A stretch of 64,000 nt of DNA. Origin: JACDER01 sp963717765 (GTDB lineage: Bacteria > Actinomycetota > Thermoleophilia > Gaiellales > Gaiellaceae). The stretch spans positions 186,001 through 250,000 of the forward strand of contig CAVQWX010000003.1 of assembly GCA_963717765.1 (NCBI GenBank). The letters are read 5' to 3'. The translations under genes and the position numbers were made by a program. The notes beneath the pieces were generated by a model. That model had not been told where the DNA came from and searched no databases. It worked only from the letters and a program-made list of their open reading frames with translations. Each line of letters opens with the position of its first letter. Position 1 is the first letter of the stretch. Below, in pieces: positions 41,542 to 51,067 of the stretch.

Positions 41542-42302
41542 CGCGCCGCCTCGTCGCCGGCGCAGCGGCGTTCGTCTTCCTCGCGGCCTCGGCGTCCTAC
41601 CTGTCGGCCAGCACCGAGAAGCTCCGTCCGCTGCTTCTGAAGGAGCGGTGCGTCAACAAACGCGACCGGGCTCGCATTGTTCGGTTCCGCGCCTCAGATC
41701 GCGCGCGGTTGCTCGGCGTCTCGCTCGGCTCGGGCCGGATCGGTGTTGCGCTCGGGCACGAGTCCGACGGGACGCTGTGCAACTGGATGCCCTTCGCTCG
41801 AATCCTCAAGCAGAACGGTTACCGGGTGCTTGCCTTCGACTTCCGCGGCTGGGGGTCATCCGCCGGAGTTGGGGGTTCTCGGCGCGCTCGGCTCGATTTG
41901 GATTTCGCGGCCGCGGCGACGAGATTGCGCAAGCTCGGGGCCGAGGAGATCGTGTTCGCCGGCGCCTCGATTGGAGCGAACGCTGCCCTTGCTGCGGCCA
42001 CGGAGGTAACGCCGCGCGCCTCCGCTGTTGTCAGCCTTTCGGCCGCGGACTCGACCTTCTCGTCGAGGCTCGACGGCAATGTCACCGTCCCGAAGCTCAC
42101 CGTCCCGGTCCTCTTCATGGTCGCCGAGCGCGACAGCGGTTTCGTCGAAGATGCGAGGAAGCTGTACTCGCTGACGCTCGCGGTCGACAAGCGACTCCTA
42201 ATCGTGCCGGGGGGTGCACACGGCACCATGATCCTGCGCGGCGCCGCAGGAGCCAGCCCGCGCGAAGCCGTTCTCGACTTCGTCCGCGTTCACACCGGCT
42301 GA
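41538..42302 (+). CDS. Alpha/beta-hydrolase, exported or membrane-anchored
   Basis: 254 residues. A signal-like hydrophobic start (LVAGAAAFVFLAASASYLSA) precedes an alpha/beta-hydrolase core: VLAFDFRGWGSS at ~101-112, the nucleophile elbow FAGASIGANAAL near residue 144, LFMVAERDSGFV with an Asp, and VPGGAHGTMI with the catalytic His. The substrate is unknown. Its ATG overlaps the PadR stop (ATGA), so it is probably controlled by that regulator. Confidence 0.8.
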   Translation: MTRRLVAGAAAFVFLAASASYLSASTEKLRPLLLKERCVNKRDRARIVRFRASDRARLLGVSLGSGRIGVALGHESDGTLCNWMPFARILKQNGYRVLAFDFRGWGSSAGVGGSRRARLDLDFAAAATRLRKLGAEEIVFAGASIGANAALAAATEVTPRASAVVSLSAADSTFSSRLDGNVTVPKLTVPVLFMVAERDSGFVEDARKLYSLTLAVDKRLLIVPGGAHGTMILRGAAGASPREAVLDFVRVHTG

Positions 42303-42402
42303 AACCCGTCTGGAGGTTGGCGAACAGTCACGTTTGCGGCTTGCCGCGAGACGACGTTTCAAGACTGCTAAAAGGCGAGAACTCGACACACGGAGGCGGA
42401 CG

Positions 42403-43320
42403 ATGAAGGCGATCGTGGTGACGGACCAGGCTGCGGGAACGGCCGGGATGAAGCTGGTGGAGCGGCCCGAGCCGCAGGCAGCGATAAACGATGTCGTCGT
42501 TCAGATTCATGCGTCGGGATTCGTCCCGACTGAGATGGCGTGGCCCTCGACCTGGACCGATCGCCTCGACCGTGACCGAACACCGTCGATCCCTGGGCAC
42601 GAGCTGGCCGGAGTGGTCACCGCCCTCGGCTATGGCACGACGGGACTCTCGGTGGGACAGCGAGTGTTCGGCCTCACCGACTGGACTCGCGACGGCACCT
42701 TGGCCGAGTACGCGGCCGTCGAGGCACGCAACCTCGCGCCCTTGCCGGGCGACGTCGACTTCACGGTGGGCGCGAGCCTGCCGATCTCAGGCCTCACTGC
42801 GTGGCAGGGACTGTTCCAGCACGGCCGCCTTCAGGCGGGGCAGAGCGTTCTCGCGCACGGCGCGGCCGGCGCAGTCGGGTCGATGGTGACGCAGCTCGCA
42901 CGTGAGGCCGGCGCCTACGTCATCGGCACCGGACGAGCTGCCGACCGTCAGACGGCGCTCGACTTCGGCGCGCAGGAGTTCGTCGACCTCGAGAACGACG
43001 CCCTGGAGGACGTCGGCGGCGTCGACCTGGTTTTCGATGTCATCGGCGGCGACATCGGGAAGCGGTCCGCGGGTCTGATCCGGGCCGGAGGAACACTGGT
43101 GTCCGTCGTCGGACCGCCGGAGACGCGGCCCACTGACGGCCTGGCGATCGACTTCGTTGTCGAGTCCGATCGTGCCCAACTGGGTGAGGTTGTCCGGCGG
43201 GTGCGCGACGGACGACTGCGGACGAACATCGGCAACGTCGCGACCCTCGACGATGCCGTCGCGGCCCTCAACCCGACCGACCGGGTGACAGGCAAGACGA
43301 TCATCAGCATCCGTCCGTAA
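42403..43320 (+). CDS. Quinone-oxidoreductase-like NADPH-dependent MDR enzyme
   Basis: 305 residues, the length of zinc-free quinone oxidoreductases. The N-terminal GroES-like domain has VVVQIHASGFVPTEM and IPGHELAGVVTALG; the Rossmann domain has SVLAHGAAGAVGSMVTQLA (AxGxxG NADPH loop) near residues 148-166, then VFDVIGGDIGKRS. The zinc-ligand Cys residues of alcohol dehydrogenases are absent. ATG 42403 follows GGAGGCGGA. It reduces quinones or activated double bonds, possibly as a detoxification step under PadR control. Confidence 0.88.
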   Translation: MKAIVVTDQAAGTAGMKLVERPEPQAAINDVVVQIHASGFVPTEMAWPSTWTDRLDRDRTPSIPGHELAGVVTALGYGTTGLSVGQRVFGLTDWTRDGTLAEYAAVEARNLAPLPGDVDFTVGASLPISGLTAWQGLFQHGRLQAGQSVLAHGAAGAVGSMVTQLAREAGAYVIGTGRAADRQTALDFGAQEFVDLENDALEDVGGVDLVFDVIGGDIGKRSAGLIRAGGTLVSVVGPPETRPTDGLAIDFVVESDRAQLGEVVRRVRDGRLRTNIGNVATLDDAVAALNPTDRVTGKTIISIRP

Positions 43321-43512
43321 GGACTCGTTGACGGATGGCTCCGAACTCTCGTGGCTTCCGCGGGAGCCGCCGCGACGGCATCGATCCGTCGCGGATCTCG
43401 CCGGGTCAGTTACTACGAGCGCGGCTCCCCGGTCCTGTCGGCTGGGCCGACGGGATGGGCCGGTGCTGCGGATCATTTGCCTCCGGAATGGGCGTATGGT
43501 TGGGTCGTGCGC

Positions 43513-46080
43513 ATGGCCACGATCGGCGAGGCGAGCTCCACTCCCGCGATCCGGCGGATCGAGCTACCGCGGTGGGTGCAGCCTGGCGCGCTTGCCGCTG
43601 CGCTCCTCGCCCTGCTCGTGCTCACAATCTCGCCGGCGCCAGAGCACGCGCCGAGCGTGCAACCGAAGGCGGCTGCAGCCAGGCTCGAGGCGCTTCCATT
43701 TGCCGTCCGCCCGCTCGTCTCGCGCACGCTCGGGCGCGATCAGGTCTCATATTCGATCCATAGAGCTGCGAGCGGCCTCGCCGCAACGAACCGCGCGCAG
43801 GGCCTGTCTGCCCGCTTCGGCGCGCACGGTGTTCAGGTACGAACTGGACGCGGAACGCTCGCTTTCCGCCTGCGCGCTGCCGGTTACGGCCGAACCTTGC
43901 GTCCCGTTGCGTCGGCAGGGCCGACAGCGCGTGCAAACCGGGTCTCCTATCGGCGCGGGCCGCTGACGGAGTGGTATGCGAACGGCCCACTCGGACTCGA
44001 GCAAGGATTCACCCTGAAGGCGCGACCGACAGGCGCAGGGAGTGGGCCGCTGACGCTAGCCCTCTCGCTCTCTGGCAGCCTGACCCCGTCGCTCGAGCGC
44101 GGAAGCACGTCGCTCAGCTTCACGAATTCGAGCCTCCGCTATGCGGGCCTCACTGCCTTCGACGCCCGTGGCCATCGGCTCCCCGCCCGTCTCGAGTTGC
44201 GCGGCCAGACCCTGCTGATCCGCGTGGACGACGCAGGCGCCCGCTACCCGCTCACGATCGATCCCTTCGTTCAGCAGGCGAAGCTGACGCGCTCGAGCCC
44301 CGGTGGCTACGACGGGCTCGGCGACTCGGTCGCCATCGCCGGCGACACGATCGTCGTCGGCGCAGCCGGCGCCGAGACACCCGAGCGCTACATCCACGAG
44401 GGCACCGCCTACGTCTTCGTCAAGCCGGCCGACGGCTGGGCGAATGCGACTCAGACCGCGCAGCTGATCGGCCCGTCTAGTCGTAGTTTCGGCGGCTCGG
44501 TCGCCATCTCCGGCGACACGATTGTCGTCGGCGCCCCGGGAGAAGGCCCCAGCGGGAGAGGCGCCGCCTACGTGTTCGTCAAGCCTGCCGGGGGTTGGGC
44601 GACCGGTACGCACACGGCGAAGCTGACCGCCTCGGACGGAGCCCCGTACAACTACCTCGGCAGCTCCGTTGCGATCTCCGGAGACACGATCGTCGTCGGC
44701 GCCGCCGGCGCGTACCACGCCGCCTATGTGTTCGTGAAGCCGGCGGGTGGTTGGACGAGCGGAACGCAAACCGCCAAACTCACCGCTTCCGACGGGGCCT
44801 CTTGGGACCGCTTTGGCATCTCGGTTGGCGTCTCCGGGAATACAGTTGTCGTCAATGCCTGGAACTCAACCGTCTCGGGCGGTCACGAGTCGGGCGCCGT
44901 CTACGTCTTCGTCCGGCCCGCCGGCGGTTGGGCGAATGGCACGGAGACGGCCAAGCTGACCGCCTCGGACGTCGCCGCCGACTTGCGCGGCCTCTCTCTC
45001 GCGATCTCGGGCGACACGGTTGTCGCCGGCGCCCGGCTCAACGACGTCGTGGGCCATGACGCCCAGGGCAGCGCGTATGTATTCGTGAAGCCGGCCGCGG
45101 GCTGGTCGAGCGGGACGGAAACTGCCACGCTGACCGCCTCGGACGGCGCGGCGGGCGACTACTTTGGCAATTCAGTCGCCGTCTCGGGCGGCATGATCGT
45201 CGCCGGCGCGCCGTACGCAGAGGTGTCGGGTCACTTCGACGGCGGCGCCGCCTACGTGTTCGTCAAGCCGGCCGCGGGCTGGGCGAGCGGGACGCAGACG
45301 GCCAAGCTCACGTCCTCGGACGGTCACGCGCGCGACCACTTCGGCAGCTCAGTCGGCGCCTCCGGCCGTTTGATCGTCGCCGGCGCCCCATTCGCGGACG
45401 TGTCCGGCGTCGTCAATGCGGGCGCCTCCTACGTGTTCTGGCGGGCACCGGCGTCGATCAGCGTGACGAAGGACCTCATCCCGGCCTCCGACGCCGGCCG
45501 CTTCGACCTCAAGGTCGCGGGGACAGTCGTGAAGGCGGGCGCCGGCGACGGCGATTCTGGCGGCACCGGTGTCGTTGCCGGGACGTACCGGGTGGCCGAG
45601 GGCGCGGCGGCCGGGACGAGCCTGTCCGACTACGCGACCTCGATCGCCTGCACGATCAACGGCAATCCAGGCCCGTCCGCGAACGGGACGACACAGCTGG
45701 ACGTGACGGTGGCCACGGGCGACCAGGTGGTCTGCACCATCACCAACAAGCGCAAGGCCCAAGTCACGCTCACCAAACACCTCGCTCCAAGCTCCGACCC
45801 TGGCCGCTTCGACCTGAAGCTGAGTTCGAACACGAGCAACCTCGTCCGGGTCGTAAAGTCGAGCGCCGGCGACGGTGACTCGGGCTCGATCCAGGTCGCG
45901 CCCGGCTCGTGGACCGTGCTGGAGAGCGCCGCCTCCGGCACGAGCCTGTCCGACTACACGAGCTCGATCGGCTGCACGCGCAACGGCAACCCCGGCCCGA
46001 GCGGGAACGGGCAGAGCCTGCAGGTGACGTTCGCGCCGAACGACGTGCTCGTGTGCACGATCACCAACCAACGCAAATAA
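43513..46080 (+). CDS. Secreted FG-GAP beta-propeller protein with two prealbumin-like repeats
   Basis: A third paralogue, outside the selC-bounded region. Leader WVQPGALAAALLALLVLTIS; conserved domain with YANGPLGLEQGFTLKARPTG and ARYPLTIDPFVQQAKL; seven FG-GAP repeats (LGDSVAIAGDTIVVGAAG, FGNSVAVSGGMIVAGAPY and others); two prealbumin-like modules at residues ~647-855, the last nearly identical to that of the 13351-16278 protein. Fewer modules than its paralogues (4 and 3). ATG 43513 is preferred; GTG 43507 is possible and no strong ribosome-binding site decides. Probably surface-exposed. Confidence 0.78.
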   Translation: MATIGEASSTPAIRRIELPRWVQPGALAAALLALLVLTISPAPEHAPSVQPKAAAARLEALPFAVRPLVSRTLGRDQVSYSIHRAASGLAATNRAQGLSARFGAHGVQVRTGRGTLAFRLRAAGYGRTLRPVASAGPTARANRVSYRRGPLTEWYANGPLGLEQGFTLKARPTGAGSGPLTLALSLSGSLTPSLERGSTSLSFTNSSLRYAGLTAFDARGHRLPARLELRGQTLLIRVDDAGARYPLTIDPFVQQAKLTRSSPGGYDGLGDSVAIAGDTIVVGAAGAETPERYIHEGTAYVFVKPADGWANATQTAQLIGPSSRSFGGSVAISGDTIVVGAPGEGPSGRGAAYVFVKPAGGWATGTHTAKLTASDGAPYNYLGSSVAISGDTIVVGAAGAYHAAYVFVKPAGGWTSGTQTAKLTASDGASWDRFGISVGVSGNTVVVNAWNSTVSGGHESGAVYVFVRPAGGWANGTETAKLTASDVAADLRGLSLAISGDTVVAGARLNDVVGHDAQGSAYVFVKPAAGWSSGTETATLTASDGAAGDYFGNSVAVSGGMIVAGAPYAEVSGHFDGGAAYVFVKPAAGWASGTQTAKLTSSDGHARDHFGSSVGASGRLIVAGAPFADVSGVVNAGASYVFWRAPASISVTKDLIPASDAGRFDLKVAGTVVKAGAGDGDSGGTGVVAGTYRVAEGAAAGTSLSDYATSIACTINGNPGPSANGTTQLDVTVATGDQVVCTITNKRKAQVTLTKHLAPSSDPGRFDLKLSSNTSNLVRVVKSSAGDGDSGSIQVAPGSWTVLESAASGTSLSDYTSSIGCTRNGNPGPSGNGQSLQVTFAPNDVLVCTITNQRK

Positions 46081-46149
46081 CGCCCTCCATGTCGGGCGGT
46101 ATGCTCGCGCGTCCACTTTCCCGGCTCGGCGAGTAGGTTCACGGTTCGC

Positions 46150-47886
46150 ATGTCCTTTCTCGGCATCGACGTCGGCGGGACCTTCACCGACGCCGTCCTG
46201 CTGGACGGCGGAGAGCTGCGGACGGCCAAGGTTCCGACTGCGGCCCAACAGGAAGCGTCGGTGGTCGCCGCGGCTCGCGCCGTTGGGGTGGAGCAGCTCG
46301 AGCGCTTCACCCACGGGACGACGGTGGCGACGAACGCGTTGCTCGAGCGCAAGGGCGCCCGCACGGCGTTCGTGGCGACAGCCGGTTTCGAGCATCTCCT
46401 CCATTTGCGGCGCCAGAATCGCGCACACCTGTACCGGCTGTGCGCCCACCATCCCGAGCCGCTCGTGCCCCTCGAGCGCTGCTTTGGCGTACGGGAGCGG
46501 ATCGGGCCGGGCGGTGTCCTCGAGCCGCTCGATCTGGACTCGCTCCCGGAGCTCGACGCGGAGGCGGTCGCGGTCTGCACGCTGTTCTCGTTCCGGGATC
46601 CGTCCCACGAGCGGGCGGTCGCGGACGAGTTGCGGCGGCGGATGCCCGGCGCGCGCGTCGTCGCCTCGCACGAGGTGTCCCCCGAGTTTCGCGAGTACGA
46701 GCGCGCGTCCACCACAGCGGTCGACGCATACCTGGGACCGGTGGTGTCGTCGTACCTGGAGCGGCTGGCCGTGGCGTGCGAGTCGGCGGGGCTGCCGGAG
46801 CCGCTCGTCATGCGCTCGTCCGGCGGCGTGGCGACCGTCGTGGAGGCGGCGGCGCATCCGTCCTGGGCGCTCGTGTCGGGGCCTGCCGCGGGCGTGGTGG
46901 GAGCGGAGCTCGTTGCGCGGCTGGCCGGGCGGCCGGACGCGATCTCGTTCGACATGGGTGGGACATCGACCGACGTGTGCCTCATCGCGGGCGGTTCGAC
47001 AGTTCGCTCGGCGGAACGGTCGGTGGCGGGCCTGCCGGTGCGGCTCCCGACCGTCGACCTGCAGACCGTCGGGGCCGGGGGCGGGTCGATCGTCTGGCGA
47101 GACGCGGGCGGCGCGCTCCGCGTCGGGCCCGAGAGCGCGGGCGCCGATCCGGGTCCCGCCTGCTACGGCCGTGGCGGAACGCGACCGACCGTGACCGACG
47201 CGAACCTCCTCCTCGGACGGCTGCCAGATCGCCTCGCGGGCGCGCTCGAGCTCGACCGAGCGGCCGCCGAGCGAGCGCTCGAAGGGATCGACCCGAATGC
47301 GGTGATCGCGGCGGTGAACGCCGAGATGTTGCGGGCGTTGCGCCTCGTATCGGTCGAGCGGGGCTACGACCCGCGCGGATTCGCGCTCGTCGCGTTCGGC
47401 GGCGCGGGGCCGCTGCATGCGTGCGAGCTCGCGGAGGAGCTCGGGATCGAGACGGTGCTCGTCCCAGATGCTGCGGGCGTGCTGTCGGCCCTCGGACTGG
47501 TGGCGAGCGACGAGCGGCGCGACCACGTCCGTTCGTACGTGTGCCCCCTGGCCGACGCGGGGGAGCTGCCCGGCGAGGGCGACGCGGATCTGCGTTATCG
47601 CGGGCAGTCGTTCGAGCTCACAGTGCCGCTGGGGCCCCGCCTCGTGGAGCGCTTCCACGGCGCGCACGACGAGCGGTACGGATACGCCGATTCGGAGCGG
47701 GAGATCGAGCTGGTCGCGGTGCGGACGGCCGACGTCCGTCGAGGCCCGGAGATCCGCCTCCCGCCAGGCGAGCCGATCGAGGCCGCCGGCCCGCGACTTG
47801 TCGAGCTCTCCGGCGCAACCTGCTGGCTCCCCCCCGGGTGGGTGGGGGTTAGGGATGGTGGCACAGTGACCCTCACGAAAGGGTGA
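46150..47886 (+). CDS. hyuA: Hydantoinase/oxoprolinase subunit A
   Basis: 578 residues. The actin-like ATPase opening FLGIDVGGTFTDAVLLDGG, the region THGTTVATNALLERKGART, and ISFDMGGTSTDVCLIAGG near residue 265 are diagnostic of HyuA/OplA-type proteins. With HyuB it opens five-membered cyclic amides (hydantoin, 5-oxoproline or related compounds) using ATP. It is slightly shorter than typical members (~690), missing part of the C-terminal domain but with no break. It is followed 7 bp later by hyuB. Confidence 0.88.
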   Translation: MSFLGIDVGGTFTDAVLLDGGELRTAKVPTAAQQEASVVAAARAVGVEQLERFTHGTTVATNALLERKGARTAFVATAGFEHLLHLRRQNRAHLYRLCAHHPEPLVPLERCFGVRERIGPGGVLEPLDLDSLPELDAEAVAVCTLFSFRDPSHERAVADELRRRMPGARVVASHEVSPEFREYERASTTAVDAYLGPVVSSYLERLAVACESAGLPEPLVMRSSGGVATVVEAAAHPSWALVSGPAAGVVGAELVARLAGRPDAISFDMGGTSTDVCLIAGGSTVRSAERSVAGLPVRLPTVDLQTVGAGGGSIVWRDAGGALRVGPESAGADPGPACYGRGGTRPTVTDANLLLGRLPDRLAGALELDRAAAERALEGIDPNAVIAAVNAEMLRALRLVSVERGYDPRGFALVAFGGAGPLHACELAEELGIETVLVPDAAGVLSALGLVASDERRDHVRSYVCPLADAGELPGEGDADLRYRGQSFELTVPLGPRLVERFHGAHDERYGYADSEREIELVAVRTADVRRGPEIRLPPGEPIEAAGPRLVELSGATCWLPPGWVGVRDGGTVTLTKG

Positions 47887-47893
47887 CGACATC

Positions 47894-49363
47894 GTGAAAA
47901 TCGAGCTCCAGGTAGTAGGCAGCGCCCTTCGCGCCGTCGCCGAGGAGATGGGCGCCGCCCTCATCCGCTCGGCCTTCTCCGCCAACATCAAGGAGCGCCG
48001 CGACTGCTCCACCGCGCTCTTCGACACCCGCGGACGCCTGATCGCCCAGGCCGAGCACATCCCCGTTCACCTCGGAGCCATGCCGGACGCCGTCGCCGCC
48101 GTCAGGCTGGAAAACCCCGGGCCGGACGACACCTTCGTGCTCAACGACCCCTACACCGGCGGCACTCATCTTCCCGACATCACGCTCGTCTCGCGCACCA
48201 CGCTCGGATTCGCCGTCACGCGCGCCCACCACGCCGACGTCGGCGGGATCGAGCCCGGCAGCATGCCGGCCTTCTCCCACACGCTCGCGGACGAAGGCGT
48301 CGTCATCCCGCCGACCCGGCTCGACGACACGCTCCTCCACGACCTCGTTGCGCACATGCGGAACCCGGAGGAACGCCTCGGAGACTTCCGCGCCCAGCTC
48401 GCCGCGCAACGACTCGGCCGTGCGCGTGTGGACGAGCTCTGCGCCCGCCACGGCCGCGATCGCGTCGCGGCGGCGATGGACGAGCTCCACGACTATTCCG
48501 AGCGGGTCGTCCGTGCCGGGATCGCGCGGCTTGCGGACGGCCGCTACGCGGCGAGCGACGTGCTCGAGCCGGTCGACGGCGAGCTCGAGATCCACGCGGA
48601 GGTCACCATTGACGAGGACGCACTGGCTATCGACTTCGCCGGCACCTCGCCGCAGCACCACGGGAACCTCAACTGTCCGCTGGCGGTGACCCGCTCGGCC
48701 TGCTACTTCGTCGTGCGCGCCCTGACCGACCCCGATATTCCCGCGTCGGGCGGCGCCTTCGCCCCTGTCACGGTGACCGCGCCCGAGGCGTGTCTGGTCA
48801 ACGCACGGTCGCCGGCTGCGGTCGCCGCCGGGAACACGGAGACGTCCTCCCGCATCGTCGACGCCGTCTTTCGCGCGTTCGGGCAGGCGGTCGACGTCCC
48901 GGCGCAGGGGCAGGGGACGATGAACAACCTCACCCTCGGAAACGACCGCTTCACGTACTACGAGACGATCGGCGGCGGCCAGGGCGGGTGCCCGGACGGG
49001 GACGGCCCGTCCGGCGTTCACGTGGCGATGTCGAACACGCTGAACACGCCGGTGGAGGCGCTCGAGCTCTCCTATCCGCTTCGCGTCGAGCGCTACGCGC
49101 TGCGCCGGGGCACCGGCGGCTCGGGGCAGCACGAGGGCGGAGACGGCGTCGTACGCGAGTTGCGCGTGCTCGAGGACTGCCGGGTCTCGATCATCTCCGA
49201 GCGCCGGCGCCACGCACCCAACGGCGAGCGGGGAGGAGGGGACGCCGCGACAGGCCGCAACCTCGTCAACGGCGAGGAGGTACCGGCCAAGGAGACCCGC
49301 GACCTCGAGGCGGGGGACGTGGTCACGATCGAAACCCCCGGGGGCGGCGGCTGGGGTCAGTAG
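47894..49363 (+). CDS. hyuB: Hydantoinase/oxoprolinase subunit B
   Basis: 489 residues from GTG 47894. VVGSALRAVAEEMGAALIRSAFSANIKER, RDCSTALFDTRGRLIAQAEHIPVHLGAMP, NDPYTGGTHLPDITLV and the Gly-rich end (ETPGGGGWG) are the HyuB signature. It is the partner of HyuA in ATP-dependent hydantoin or oxoproline cleavage. The spacing to hyuA is 7 bp and to the MOSC gene 10 bp, so the four genes to 50708 form one operon. Confidence 0.9.
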   Translation: MKIELQVVGSALRAVAEEMGAALIRSAFSANIKERRDCSTALFDTRGRLIAQAEHIPVHLGAMPDAVAAVRLENPGPDDTFVLNDPYTGGTHLPDITLVSRTTLGFAVTRAHHADVGGIEPGSMPAFSHTLADEGVVIPPTRLDDTLLHDLVAHMRNPEERLGDFRAQLAAQRLGRARVDELCARHGRDRVAAAMDELHDYSERVVRAGIARLADGRYAASDVLEPVDGELEIHAEVTIDEDALAIDFAGTSPQHHGNLNCPLAVTRSACYFVVRALTDPDIPASGGAFAPVTVTAPEACLVNARSPAAVAAGNTETSSRIVDAVFRAFGQAVDVPAQGQGTMNNLTLGNDRFTYYETIGGGQGGCPDGDGPSGVHVAMSNTLNTPVEALELSYPLRVERYALRRGTGGSGQHEGGDGVVRELRVLEDCRVSIISERRRHAPNGERGGGDAATGRNLVNGEEVPAKETRDLEAGDVVTIETPGGGGWGQ

Positions 49364-49373
49364 GCTCTTCTCG

Positions 49374-49817
49374 ATGGGTGAGGTCGTCGCCATCTACATC
49401 GGCCCGGAGCGGCAGCTCCCCCAGCCGGTCGAAAGTGCCGAGGCACACGCCGGCAAAGGCCTCGCCGGCAATCGCTACTACTGGTCCGACGCTTCCGCAC
49501 CCGCGGGGAACGCGCTCACGCTCATCGCCGAGGAAGCCCTCGACGCCTTCCACGACGAGTCCGGCATCGAGCTCACCGCGCAGGCGAGCCGGCGGAACGT
49601 CGTAACGCGGGGCATCGACCTGAACGGGCTCGTCGGAAAGCGGTTCCGCGTCGGCGGCGTCGAGTGCGAAGGAGTGGAGCTGTGCGAGCCGTGCGCGCAC
49701 CTGGCCTCGCTCACTCACCCGGGCGTCCTGCGCGGCATGGTCCACCGCGCCGGCCTGAACGCGGACATTCTCACCGACGGGAAGATCGCGGTCGGCGACG
49801 CCGTCCTGGCTGTGTAG
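49374..49817 (+). CDS. MOSC-domain protein
   Basis: 147 residues making a single MOSC domain: VVAIYIGPERQLP, AHAGKGLAGNRYYW, ASRRNVVTRGIDLNGLVGKRFRVG and VELCEPCAHLASL with the Cys that may bind the molybdenum cofactor or sulfur. MOSC proteins carry Mo-cofactor sulfur or reduce N-hydroxylated compounds. In an operon with hydantoin and nitrile enzymes, a role in reducing an N-oxygenated substrate is conceivable but unproven. The stop abuts the nitrilase ATG. Confidence 0.85.
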   Translation: MGEVVAIYIGPERQLPQPVESAEAHAGKGLAGNRYYWSDASAPAGNALTLIAEEALDAFHDESGIELTAQASRRNVVTRGIDLNGLVGKRFRVGGVECEGVELCEPCAHLASLTHPGVLRGMVHRAGLNADILTDGKIAVGDAVLAV

Positions 49818-50708
49818 ATGGACACATCTGTCAAGGTCGCGTGCGTTCAGGCCGAGCCGGTCATCTTCGAACGCGATGCGACGATCGGCAAGCTGGCCAC
49901 GCTGTGCGCCGAGGCCGCCGGCGAGGGCGCCAAGCTCGTCGTCTTCCCCGAGACGTTCGTCCCCGTATACCCCTCGAGCCGGTGGGCGCGCCATTTCGCC
50001 GGCTGGGACGACGGCGACGCAAAGGCGCTCTTCTCCCGGCTGGCCCGGGAGTCGCTGGAGATCCCGAGCGAAGCCTCCGACAGGATCGCGGCGATCGCAC
50101 GCGACAACCGCGTCTGGCTCGCTGTCGGCGCGAACGAGCTGGAGCGCGGGACGATCTACAACGCGCTCCTGCTGTACGGGCCGGACGGGACGCTTGCCCT
50201 GCGTCGCCGCAAGCTCATGCCGACGAACCATGAGCGGCTCGTCTGGGGGGTCGGCACCGGTGACGGCCTCACCGTCGTTCCCACGCCGATCGGGAAGCTC
50301 GGCGGCCTCATCTGCTGGGAGAACTTCATGCCGCTCGCGCGGTTTGCGCTTTACGACGCCGGCGTAGAGATCTACCTCGCGCCGACGGCCGACGACACCG
50401 AGACGTGGCACGAGACGATCCGCCACATCGCGCGCGAAGCCCGCGCGTTCGTCGTGAGCCCCAGCGTGTTCCAACGCGTCTCCAGCTATCCCGACTACGT
50501 CCCGATCGCCGACGGTCCCGAGCTCCTGGGACGCGGCGGGTCCGCGATCGTCGCTCCCGACGGCACGTACCTGGCCGGTCCACTGTGGGACGAGGAAGGG
50601 ATCCTGTACGCGGAGCTCGATCCCGCACAGCTCTACGCCGAACGGCAGCGCTTCGACCCCGCCGGCCACTACCACCGGCCGGATGTGTTCACCTTCGAAG
50701 TGCGCTAG
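49818..50708 (+). CDS. Nitrilase / cyanide-hydratase-family enzyme
   Basis: 296 residues with the catalytic triad visible: Glu in VVFPETFVPVYPSSRW near residue 49, Lys in LRRRKLMPTNHERLVWG near 133, and Cys in GLICWENFMPLARF near 168. The CWENxMPLAR form is that of true nitrilases (R-CN to acid plus ammonia), not amidases. It ends the hyuAB-MOSC operon, which together would use cyclic amides and nitriles as nitrogen sources. The stop overlaps the convergent NTF2-like gene by 4 bp. Confidence 0.88.
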   Translation: MDTSVKVACVQAEPVIFERDATIGKLATLCAEAAGEGAKLVVFPETFVPVYPSSRWARHFAGWDDGDAKALFSRLARESLEIPSEASDRIAAIARDNRVWLAVGANELERGTIYNALLLYGPDGTLALRRRKLMPTNHERLVWGVGTGDGLTVVPTPIGKLGGLICWENFMPLARFALYDAGVEIYLAPTADDTETWHETIRHIAREARAFVVSPSVFQRVSSYPDYVPIADGPELLGRGGSAIVAPDGTYLAGPLWDEEGILYAELDPAQLYAERQRFDPAGHYHRPDVFTFEVR

Positions 50709-51067
50709 ATCGCGCGGGCGACGCCGAAGCCCGAGTAGACGTCCTTGCGCTTGATCTTTCCGTTCTCGATCGGGAAGACGTCGATGCCGTCCCACTCCAG
50801 CTTCTTGCCGTCCTTCGTCGCGGTCGCCGTCCATTCGCTGACGACTAGGCCCTCGCTCACGTAGAGCCGCCTGCCGCGGAACTGGATGTCGGGGTAGGCG
50901 GCGAGGATCCCTGCGACGTGCTCGCGCACAGCCTCCGCTCCCTCGACACGCTCGCCTGCCGAGTAGTTGTGGAAGACGATGTCGTCGGCGTGCATCGACG
51001 TAGCCCGCTCGACATCGTGGTCATTCCACGCCTGGTTGTAGTGCTCGATGAGCTCGCGCTCGTTCAT
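50705..51067 (-). CDS. SnoaL/NTF2-like protein
   Basis: 120 residues with the cone-shaped NTF2 fold pattern: LIEHYNQAWNDHDVERATSM, VFHNYSAGERVEGAEAVREH, VVSEWTATATKDGKKLEWDG and FPIENGKIKRKDVYSGF. Members are isomerases, hydrolases or ligand-binding subunits; the active-site residues do not point to one reaction. The ATG overlaps the selB stop, making it the last gene of the selA-selB operon. Confidence 0.8.
   Translation of the reverse strand: MNERELIEHYNQAWNDHDVERATSMHADDIVFHNYSAGERVEGAEAVREHVAGILAAYPDIQFRGRRLYVSEGLVVSEWTATATKDGKKLEWDGIDVFPIENGKIKRKDVYSGFGVARAI

Noticed and set aside
45349..48060. Very long minus-strand open frame
   Set aside because: It runs antisense through the FG-GAP gene and hyuA, both of which have clear families; its translation is Arg/His/Gly-rich without any domain, as expected of a high-GC shadow.
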